Positions 24,081-34,900 of a DNA stretch of 44,809 nt are shown here, in pieces (the stretch's first letter is position 1; the number at the start of each line of letters is the position of its first letter). Location of the stretch: the NCBI GenBank assembly GCA_002189035.1, contig NEEC01000040.1, positions 1-44,809 of the forward strand, given 5' to 3'. A program made the translations under genes and the position numbers. The notes under the pieces were generated by a model that saw only the letters and a program-made list of their open reading frames with translations, made no database searches and was not told the origin of the DNA. Origin of the DNA: Utricularia gibba (Eukaryota > Streptophyta > Magnoliopsida > Lamiales > Lentibulariaceae).

Positions 24081-25090
24081 ATATAAAGCTTGTCCAATGA
24101 CATCCTAACTTCAATAAATGCATCACGATTTTCGTCGAATAGGACCCGATTGGGCTCAGGAGTCGAACCGAACCTTGGGTCCGGACGAACTTCCCAACGA
24201 AAGCACCCACCAAAAACGACAAGCTTTTCCTTCAGAAACCATGTAGGCAGCTGCCGAAAACCCAACGTTAATAAATGGATCACTTTTTTTGCCGGGCTAC
24301 AAATGACTATGGGCCCGAGCCCGACCCGACCTCCGGCCCGATCCTGGTGCCCCTCGAGAGCGCCTCCTCAAATATAAAGCTTGTGGATGAGAAAACCATT
24401 TGGGGTGCTCATGACATCCTAACTTCAATAAATGCATCACGATTTTCGTCGAATAGGACCCGATTGGGCTCAGGAGTCGAACGAACCTTGGGTCCGGATG
24501 AACTTCCCAACGAAAGCACCCACAAAAACGACAAGCTTTTCCTTCAGAAACCATGCAGCTGCCGAAAACCCAACGTTAATAAATGGATCACTTTTTTTGG
24601 GCTACAAATGACTATGGGCCCGATGATTACCCGATTTACTATGCAATCACTCACCCCCGATCCGGCCCGATCCTGGTGCCCCTCGAGAGCGCCTCCTCAA
24701 ATAAAAGCTTGTCCACTCATGACATGCATCACGAAATAGGACCCGATTGGGCTCAGGAGTCGAACCGAACCTTGGGTCCGGACGAACTTCCCAACGAAAG
24801 CACCCACCCAAAAACGACAAGCTTTTCCTTCAGAAACAATGTAGGCAGCTGCCGAAAACCCAACGTTAATAAATGGATCACTTTTTTTCCACAAATGACT
24901 ATGGGCCCGATCCTCCTGGTGCCCTCGAGAGCGCCTCCTCAAATATAAAGCTTGTGGATGAGAAAACCATTTGGGGTGCTCATGACATCCTAACTTCAAT
25001 AAATGCATCACGATTTTCGTCGAATAGGACCCGATTGGGCTCAGGAGTCGAACCGAACCTTGGGTCCGGATGAACTTCCCAACGAAAGCA
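24081..25090. repeat. Satellite array block K, near-full-length units
   Basis: Anchors at 24275, 24583 and 24873, spacings 308 and 290 bp, preceded by most of another unit. The unit at 24583 holds a short stretch of non-consensus sequence at about 24623-24655 (GATGATTACCCGATTTACTA) between the CCCGA cluster words. The GGATGAAC variant is present in two of the units. Confidence 0.93.
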
Positions 25091-28000
25091 TTTTCCTTCA
25101 GAAACCAAGCAACAAATGACTATGGGCCCGAACCTCCGGCCCGATCCTGGTGCCCCTCGAGAGCGCCTCCTCAAATAAAGCCCATATGGCATTTTTCGTC
25201 GAATAGGACCCGATTGGGCTCAGGAGTCGAACTTGGGTCCGGATGAACGCTTTTCCTTCAGAAACCAGCTGCCGAAAACCCAACGTTAATAAATGGATCA
25301 CTTTTTTTGCCGGGCTACAAATGACTATGGGCCCGAGCCCTCCGATCCTGAGATCCGCCCGACATCCTAACTTCAATAAATGCATCACGATTTTCGTCGA
25401 ATAGGACCCGATTGAGCTCCTCAGTCGATTTGATGACATCCTAACTTCAATAAATGCATCACGATTTTCGTCGAATAGGACCCGATTGGGCTCACTTCCT
25501 GAAAGCACCCACCCAAAAACGACAAGCTTTTCCTTCAGAAACAGCTGCCGAAAACCCAACGTTAATAAATGGATCACTTTTTTTGCACAAATGACTATTC
25601 CGGAAGAGCGCCTCCTCAAATATAAAGCTGTGCCCGACGGCATCACGGGAATAGGACCCGATTGGGCTCAGGAGTCGAACATTGGGTCCGGATGAACTTC
25701 CCAATTTTCCTTCAGTGGGCAGCTGCCGAAAACCCAACGTTAATAAATGGATCACACCTATGGGCCCGAGCCCGACCCGACCTCCGGCCCGATCCTGGTG
25801 CCCCTCGAGAGCGCCTCCTCAAATATAAAGCCCATTTGGGGTGCTCATGACATCCTAACTTCATCACGATAATATTGGGCTCAGGAGTCGAACTTCCTGT
25901 TAGAAAACCTGCCGATCGACAAATGACTATTCCGATCCTGAGAAACCCATTTGGGGCTCATGGCATCACGATTTTCGTCGAATAGGACCCGAAGGAGTCG
26001 AACCGAACCTTGGGTCCGGAGAACTTCCCACACCCACCAAAAACGACAAGCTTTTCCTTCAGAAACCATGTAGGCAGCTGCCGAAAACCCAACGTTAATA
26101 AATGGATCACTTTTTTGCCGGGCTACAAATGACTATGGGAGCCCGACCGACCTCCGATCCTGGTGCCCCTCGAGAGCGCCTCCTCAGCTTGCCATTTGTA
26201 ATGACATCCTTCTTCAATAAATGCATCACGATTTTCGTCGAATAGGACCCGATTGGGCTCAGGAGTCGAACCCTTGAACTTCTTTTCCTTCAGGGGCAGC
26301 TGCCGGTTACACTTCCGGGCTACAAATGACTATGGGCCCGAGCCTCCGGCCCGATCCTAAGAGCGCCTCCTCAAACCCAATGGCATTAATAGGACCCGAT
26401 TGGGCTCAGGAGTCGAACCGAACCCGGAGAACTTCCTTTGGTAGGCAGCTGCCGAAAACCCAACGTTAATAAATGGATCACTTTTTTTACCCTAAAATGA
26501 CTATGGGAGTCCCCGAACTCCGGAGGATCCTGAAACCCCCGAGCGACCGATCCTCAAAGCCCATTTGATGGGAAATAACTTCTTCGAAAAATTTTTCGTC
26601 AGAATCAACCCTCAAGTCGAGAACGGGTCCGATTGACGAACTTCCGGACATGGCAAGCAACCTTTTCAGAAACCATGTGGCAGCGTCGCCGAATTAAACT
26701 TAATAAATGGATCACTTTTTTTACCTATGGGCCCGATACCTCTTGATATGGGCCCCGAATCTCCCTTGGCTTCGAGAGCTAAAACCCATATGACATCCTA
26801 ACTTCAATAAATGCATCACGATTTTCGTCGAATAGGACCCGATTGGGCTCAGGAGTCGAACCGAACCTTGGGTCCGGACTTCTGGCCCCGATCGACAAAT
26901 GACTATATCCTCAGAAACCCAATGGCAGAAATAGGACCCGAACTAGAGTGTCAATGGATCACTTTTTTTACAAATGACTATGGGCCCGAGCCCGACCCGA
27001 AATCCTCAACCCATTTGGGGTGCTCATGACATCCTAACTTCAATGCATCACGAAATAGGACCCGAATTTTCCCGAATTTTCCTTCAGAAACCATGTGGGC
27101 TGCCGAGTCCGAAAATGATACGGCCCTACGAAAAACTTCTGAAACCATGTCACTACCCGAAAATCCTAGCGCCGATCCCGAGGGGCTACAAATGACTGTG
27201 GGAGAAAACCATTCATGCTCACGATTACCCGAAGGAAACCGAACACGTTTTCCTTCAGAAACCCTGTCAACCCTACATGGCCCGGGGCCTCGAGAAAAAC
27301 TATAAAGCGACCCAAAAGAAAACCATATGACATCCTAACTTCAATAAATGCATCACGATTTTCGTCGAATAGGACCCGATTGGGCTCAGGAGTCGAACCG
27401 AACCTTGGGTCCGGACGAACTTCCCAATCAAGCACTAACCTAAAAACCTATGGGCCCCCGAACGAACCCACGTTAATAAATCGACACCTTCAATGATCGG
27501 GCCCCCGAACGTCCGGCCTTAAATAAAGCAGTGGTAAAAACCATTTGATGGAAAAATAAATATCGTTTTCGTCGAATAAATTGGGAGGTAACACCCCGGG
27601 AACTAACTAGGTTGTCAATCGTGACCCCCCCGAAATCCGGCCCGGGAACCCTTTTCCTTCCTCCTGTAAAAAGCTATGGTAAAACCGACGACTAACTTCC
27701 CGAAATACGATTTTCGTCAAATCCTATTGGGCTCAGAGTCGAACCGATGGGGTCCGCCCGAACTTCCCCCGATCCACCCAATCAAGCTTTTCCTGAGAAA
27801 ATATTGTGGGCAGAAACCCGATTTCAGGAGTCGAACCCACGTGATCAATGGATCACTTTTTTTGCCGGGCTACAAATGACTATGGGCCCGATTCACGAAC
27901 CCCGAGGACCCCGATCGCTCCTCCTCGAATAAAACCTTGGGTGGGATGAAAAACCATTTGGGGTGCTCATGACATCCTAACTTCAATAAATGCATCACGA

Positions 28001-29241
28001 TTTTCGTCGAATAGGACCCGATTGGGCTCAGGAGTCGAACCGAACCTTGGGTCCGGACTTCTTTTCCTTCAGAAACCAATGTCACTTGCTGGAAAAGAAA
28101 CCCCGGAACTTTTTTAAAATGGTATGTCGCCCGACCGATCCGATCCTGAAAGATATGGGCCCCCGAACGTATGATTTGGGTGCTCGACCCTAAAAGCCCA
28201 TCTCATGGCATTTTTCGTCGAATAGGACCCGATTGGGCTCCGGGAGTGAACCAATTGGGTCCTATTTTTTCCTTCAGAAACCCAAATGGATCACTACAAA
28301 TGACTATTCCTCCAGAAACCCAATGGCAGGTCCCCGAACGAACCGAACCTCCTTCCTGGTCAAGCACTTTTTTTGCCGGGCTACAAATGACTATGGGCCC
28401 GAGCCCGACCCGACCTCCGGCCCGATCCTGGTGCCCCTCGAGAGCGCCTCCTCAAATATAAAGCCCATTTGGGGTGCTCATGACATCCTAACTTCAATAA
28501 ATGCATCACGATTTTCGTCGAATAGGACCCGATTGGGCTCAGGAGTCGAACCGAACCTTGGGTCCGGATGAACTTCCCATGATCAATTCAACCTATTTCA
28601 CGCCTCCTCAAATAAAAGCTTGTGGATCCACGACATCCTAGGACCCCCGATTGGGCTCAGGAGTCGAACCGAACCTTGGGTCCGGACGAACTTAATAGGC
28701 AATGGATCACTTTTTTTGCCACCCTCCGATCCTGACGCCGATTTGGATGGGGTCCTTGCTCCGAAACCCCTTCCTTTGATAGGCAGCTGCCGAAAACCCA
28801 ACGTTAATAAATGGATCACTTTTTTTGACTATTCAAGATGCTTGTGCCATTTGGGGTGCTCATGACATCCTAACTGGATTTTCGTCGAATAGGACCCGAT
28901 TGGGCTCAGGAGTCGAACCGAACCTTGGGTCCGGACGAACTTCCGAATGAAACCACAGCTGCCGAAAACCCAACGTTGGGCGTCGAATAGGACCCGAAGG
29001 AGTCGAAAAAAACTTCTTGTGAAAACCCAACGTTAATAAATGGATCACTTTTTTTACAAATGACTATGGGCCCGATCCGGCCCGATCCTGGTGCCCCTCC
29101 TCAAATAAAAGCCATCTCATGACATCCTAACTTCAATAAATGCATCACGATTTTCGTCGAATAGGACCCGATTGGGCTCAGGAGTCGAACCGAACCTTTT
29201 TTCCTTCAGGTAGGCAGCTGCCGAAAACCCAACGTTAATAA
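25091..29241. repeat. Heavily degraded satellite block L
   Basis: This is the second badly broken zone. Anchors are few and widely spaced. Intact or nearly intact cores recur at about 25975-26020, 26825-26880, 27362-27412, 28009-28060, 28516-28568 and 28877-28943. The segments 26500-26760, 27061-27330 and 27420-27950 are the least like the consensus, with words such as CCTAGCGCCGATCCCGAGG, though T-run, AGAAACC, GGGCTACAAATGACTATGGG and AATAGGACCCGA words are still present. Recurrent deletion forms GCATCACGAAATAGG (27045), CATATGACATCC (26787, 27324) and CCCGAAGGAGTCG (25988, 28993) lie here. I find no protein-coding gene, tRNA or transposon. Confidence 0.8.
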
Positions 29242-30585
29242 ATGGATCACTTTTTTTGCCGGGCTACAAATGACTATGGGCCCGAGCCCGACCCGACCTC
29301 CGATCCTGAGAGCGCCTCCTCAAATAAAAGCTTGTGGATGAGAAAACCATTTGGGGTGCTCATGACATCCTAACTTCAATAAATGCATCACGATTTTCGT
29401 CGAATAGGACCCGATTGGGCTCAGGAGTCGAACCGAACCTTGGGTCCGGACGAACTTCCCAACGAAAGCACCCACCCAAAAACGACAAGCTTTTCCTTCA
29501 GAAACCATGTAGGCAGCTGCCGAAAACCCAACGTTAATAAATGGATCACTTTTTTTGCCGGGCTACAAATGACTATGGGCCCGAGCCCGACCCGACCTCC
29601 GGCCCGATCCTGGTGCCCCTCGAGAGCGCCTCCTCAAATAAAAAGCTTGTGGTGAGAAAACCATTTGGGGTGCTCATGACATCCTAACTTCAATAAATGC
29701 ATCACGATTTTCGTCGAATAGGACCCGATTGGGCTCAGGAGTCGAACCGAACCTTGGGTCCGGACTTCCCAACGAAAGCACCCACCCAAAAACGACAAGC
29801 TTTTCCTTCAGAAACCATGTAGGCAGCTGCCGAAAACCCAACGTTAATAAATGGATCACTTTTTTTGCCGGGCTACAAATGACTATGGGCCCGAGCCCGA
29901 CCCGACCTCCGGCCCGATCCTGGTGCCCCTCGAGAGCGCCTCCTCAAATATAAAGCTTGTGGATGAGAAAACCATTTGGGGTGCTCATGACATCCTAACT
30001 TCAATAAATGCATCACGATTTTCGTCGAATAGGACCCGATTGGGCTCAGGAGTCGAACCGAACCTTGGGTCCGGACGAACTTCCCAACGAAAGCACCCAC
30101 CAAAAACGACAAGCTTTTCCTTCAGAAACCATGTAGGCAGCTGCCGAAAACCCAACGTTAATAAATGGATCACTTTTTTTGCCGGGCTACAAATGACTAT
30201 GGGCCCGAGCCCGACCCGACCTCCGGCCCGATCCTGGTGCCCTCGAGAGCGCCTCCTCAAATGCTTGCCATTTGGGGTGCTCATGGCATCACGATTTTCG
30301 TCGAATAGGACCCGATTGGGCCCGAACCGAACCTTGGGTTTCCCACACCCACCAAAAACGACAAGCTTTTCCTTCAGAAACCAGCTGCCGAAAACCCAAC
30401 GTTAATAAATGGATCACTTTTTTTGCCGGGCTACAAATGACTATGGGCCCGAGCCCGACCCGACCTCCGGCCCGATCCTGGTGCCCCTCGAGAGCGCCTC
30501 CTCAAATATAAAGCTTGTGGATGAGAAAACCATTTGGGGTGCTCATGACATCCTAACTTCAATAAATGCATCACGATTTTCGTCG
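29242..30585. repeat. Satellite array block M, near-full-length units
   Basis: Anchors at 29242, 29541, 29851, 30165 and 30409, with spacings 299, 310, 314 and 244 bp. The shared variant set is GGACGAAC with AACGAAAG and CACCCACCC or CACCCACC, different from block C-E (AATGAAAG) and block I (GGATGAAC). The block changes abruptly into degraded sequence at about 30586, inside the core of the last unit. Confidence 0.95.
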
Positions 30586-31051
30586 AATCTCACGATTACT
30601 AATGAATCACCCGATTGGGCTCAGGAGTCCGAACTTCAACCCGGCAGAACAAAAACGAAAAGTTGAAACCCAAGCACTTTTTTTGACCTATTATCAGAGC
30701 GCCTGCTCCATATGACATCCTAACTTCAATAAATGCATCACGATTTTCGTCGAATAGGACCCGATTGGGCTCAGGAGTCGAACCCCTTGGGTCCGGATAA
30801 CTGCCCCGGGAGCCCCACCCCTTGACGTGAAACCAGCTGCCGAGCACTTGTGGATAAAACCATATGGGCCCTACGAAATGACCTGTCCCTCCTACCCTCA
30901 GAGTCCTCAACCCGATGTGGGTCCGAACGAACTTCCGGGGTGCCAATCACTACACTATTAAGAAACCACGGCATCACGAAATAGGACCCGATTGGGCTCA
31001 GGAGTCGAACCCAAACTTCTTTTCCTTCAGAAACCAGCTGCCGATTAATAA
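30586..31051. repeat. Degraded satellite interval N
   Basis: About 470 bp of broken units. One core survives at about 30752-30796. The rest, for example 30797-30960, is made of short consensus words (GAAACCAGCTGCCGA, CTTGTGGAT, CCATATGGGCC) mixed with unplaceable links such as GGGAGCCCCACCCCTTGACG. Deletion forms CATATGACATCC (30709) and GCATCACGAAATAGG (30971) are present. No gene is seen. Confidence 0.82.
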
Positions 31052-31940
31052 ATGGATCACTTTTTTTGCCGGGCTACAAATGACTATGGGCCCGAAACCC
31101 GATCCGCCCCGGGGCCTTTTCCTCTTCTGAAATGTCAGCTTGTGTTGAGAGCCCGACCCGAATCCATTCAGATGTCATGACATCCTAACTTCAATAAATG
31201 CATCACGATTTTCGTCGAATAGGACCCGATTGGGCTCAGGAGTCGAACCCTTGAACCTTGGGTGCCGGCGACACCCCGAACGAAAGAGCACCCAATGGGA
31301 GTCGAATAGGACCCGATTTTAGGAAATGTAGGCAGCTGCCGAAAACCCAACGTTAATAAATGGATCACTTTTTTTGCCGGGCTACAAATGACTATGGGCC
31401 CGAGCCCGACCCGACCTCCGGCCCGGGTGCCCCTCGAGAGCGCCTCCTCAAATATAAAGCTTGTGGATGAGAAAACCATTTGGGGTGCTCATGACATCCT
31501 AACTTCAATAAATGCATCACGATTTTCGTCGAATAGGACCCGATTGGGCTCAGGAGTCGAACCCCTTGGGTCCGGACGAACTTCCCACGAAAGCACCCAC
31601 CCCGACAAGCTTTTCCTTCAGAAACCATGTAGGCAGCTGCCGAAAACCCAACGTTAATAAATGGATCACTTTTTTTGCCGGGCTACAAATGACTATGGGC
31701 CCGAGCCGACCCGACCTCCGGCCCGATCCTGGTGCCCCTCGAGAGCGCCTCCTCAAATATAAAGCTTGTGGATGAGAAAACCATTTGGGGTGCTCATGAC
31801 ATCCTAACTTCAATAAATGCATCACGATTTTCGTCGAATAGGACCCGATTGGGCTCAGGAGTCGAACGAACCTTGGGTCCGGAAACTTCTTTTCCTTCAG
31901 AAACCAGCTGCCGAAAACCCAACGTTAATAAATGGATCAC
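31052..31940. repeat. Satellite array block O, nearly regular units
   Basis: Anchors at 31052, 31360, 31661 and 31932, spacings 308, 301 and 271 bp. The first unit is rearranged at 31090-31330, where a second AATAGGACCCGA word appears out of place; the next two are close to the reference apart from run-length changes in the GC cluster and GAACC word. Confidence 0.92.
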
Positions 31941-34900
31941 ACAAATGACTATGGGTTCCAGAGCAAACTATGGCGAAATTTTTCCTTCATGTCGAACCTT
32001 CAACCCCCGAGGACCCGACCTCCGCCCTCGGCCCTCGACCCTCCTCAAACCCCTTGTGGATGAGAAATTTTGGGGTGTCAAGCCTAACCTAAATGATCAC
32101 GGGTCCGATTGGGCTCATGATCCCTGGGTCCCTTCAGAAACCCCTTGGGAAGAAACCTTAGGTGTCAGCTGCCGAAAACCCAACGTTAATAAATGGATCA
32201 CTACACTATGGGCAGCCCGACCCGACCTCCGGCCCGATCAATGACTATGGGAAATAGGACCCGATTGGGCTCAGGAGTCGAACCGAACCTTGGGTCCGGA
32301 CGAACTTCCCATTTTCCTTCAGGTAGGTGCTCACTACCTATTCCTCATCCTCAAATATAAAGCTTGTGGATGAGAAAACCATTTGGGGTGCTCATGACAT
32401 CCTAACTTCAATAAATGCATCACGATTTTCGTCGAATAGGACCCGATTGGGCTCAGGAGTCGAACCGAACCTTGGGTCCGGACGAACTTCCCAACGAAAG
32501 CACCCACCAAAAACGACAAGCTTTTCCTTCAGAAACCATGTAGGCAGCTGCCGAAAACCCAACGTTAATAAATGGATCACTTTTTTTGCCGGGCTACAAA
32601 TGACTATGGGCCCGAGCCCGACCCGACCTCCGGCCCGATCCTGGTGCCCCTCGAGAGCGCCTCCTCAACCCATATGGCAGAGTCCCGAAGGAGTCGAACC
32701 GAACCTTGGGTCCGGCTTCTTTTCCTTCAGAAACAATGGATCAGAGACTATGGGCCCGATAAAGCGCCTCCTCAAATATAAAGCTTGTGGATGAGAAAAC
32801 CATTTGGGGTGCTCATGACATCCTAACTTCAATAAATGCATCACGATTTTCGTCGAATAGGACCCGATTGGGCTCAGGAGTCGAACTTGACGGAAAGTTT
32901 TCGAGCAGCCTTGGGTACCTATTTCAGAGCGCCTCCTCAAATATCCCGGGAAACTTTTCGAACTTGACGAAATGTCAGCTGCCGAAAACCCAACGTTAAT
33001 AAATGGATCACTTTTTTTGCCGGGCTACCTATGGGTAAGAGCGCCTCCTCAAATGACATATGGCATCACGATTTTCGTCGAATAGGACCCGATTGGGCTC
33101 AGGAGTCGAACCGAACCTTGGGTCCGGACGAACTTCCCAATGAAAGCACGACAAGCTTTTCCTTCAGAAACCATGTAGGCAGCTGCCGAAAACCCAACGT
33201 TAATAAATGGATCACTTTTTTTGCCGGGCTACAAATGACTATGGGCTCCTCCTGGTAGAGCGCCTCCTCAAATATAAAGCTTGCCCGAGCATCACGATTT
33301 TCGTCGAATAGGACCCGATTGGGCTCAGGAGTCGAACCGAACCTTGGGTCCGGACGAACTTCCTTGAAGCAAGCAATGACTTTCCGGCCCGATCCTGGTG
33401 CCCCTCGAGAGCGCCTCCTCAAATGCCCAATGACATCCTAACTTCAATAAATGCATCACGATTTTCGTCGAATAGGACCCGATTGGGCTCAGGAGTCGAA
33501 CCGAACCTTGGGTCCGGACGAACTGTTAGAAACCCAGCTGCCGAAAACCCAACGTTAATAAATGGATCACTTTTTTTGCCGGGCTACAAATGACTATGGG
33601 CCCGAGCCCGACCCGACCTCCGGCCCGATCCTGGTGCCCCTCGAGAGCGCCTCCTCAAATATAAAGCTTGTGGATGAGAAAACCATTTGGGGTGCTCATG
33701 ACATCCTAACTTCAATAAATGCATCACGATTTTCGTCGAATAGGACCCGATTGGGCTCAGGAGTCGAACCGAACCTTGGGTCCGGACGAACTTCCCAATT
33801 AGATAGGCAGCTGCCGAAAACCCAACGTTAATAAATGGATCACTTTTTTTCCGGGCTACAAATGACTATGGGCCCGAGCCCGACCCGACCTCCGGCCCGA
33901 TCCTGGTGCCCCTCGAGAGCGCCTCCTCAAATATAAAGCTTGTGGATGAGAAAACCATTTGGGGTGCTCATGACATCCTAACTTCAATAAATGCATCACG
34001 ATTTTCGTCGAATAGGACCCGATTGGGCTCAGGAGTCGAACCGAACCTTGGGTCCGGACGAACTTCCCAATGAAAGCTTCAACCTATGAAAAAGAAGCTT
34101 GCCAATGGCAGAAACCCGATGGGCTCAGGAGTCGAACCGAACCTTGGGTCCGGAAACTTTGCAATGGATCACTTTTTTTGCCGGGCTACAAATGACTATG
34201 GGCCCGAGCCCGACCCGACCTCCGGCCCGATCCTGGTGCCCCTCGAGAGCGCCTCCTCAAATGATATGACATCCTAGGATTTTCCGAATAGGACCCGATT
34301 GGGCTCAGGAGTCGAACCGAACCTTGGGTCCGGACGAACTTCCCAACTGGCCCCTCACTTTTTTTGAGAGCTCCTCAGAACCCCTTGGGAAACCAAGGAG
34401 TCGAACCGAACCTTGGGTCCGGGTGTCAATTCACTAACCTAACGACATATGGGAAATAGGACCCGATTGGGCTCAGGAGTCGAACCGAACCTTGGGTCCG
34501 GACGAACTTCCCAATTAGGTAAATGGATCACTTTTTTTGCCGGGCTACAAATGACTATGGGCCCGAGCCCGACCCGACCTCCGGCCCGATCCTGGTGCCC
34601 CTCGAGAGCGCCTCCTCAAATATAAAGCTTGGGAAACCCGAAGGAGTCGAACAACCTTGCCGGGGTGATCAATGGATCACTTTTTTTGCCGGGCTACAAA
34701 TGACTATGGGCCCGAGCCCGACCCGACCTATCAGAGCGCCTGATTATGGCATCACGATTTTCGTCGAATAGGACCCGATTGGGCTCAGGAGTCGAACCGA
34801 ACCTTGGGTCCGGACGAACTTCCCAATGAAAGCGACAAAGAAACCACAGCTGCCGAGCGCCGGGCTACAAATGACTATTCCGAGAACCCAATGACATCCT

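Noticed and set aside
26500-28000. Inserted transposable element in the degraded zone
   Set aside because: No terminal repeats, target-site duplication, poly-A tail or transposase/reverse-transcriptase-like frame was seen, and most words still derive from the satellite.
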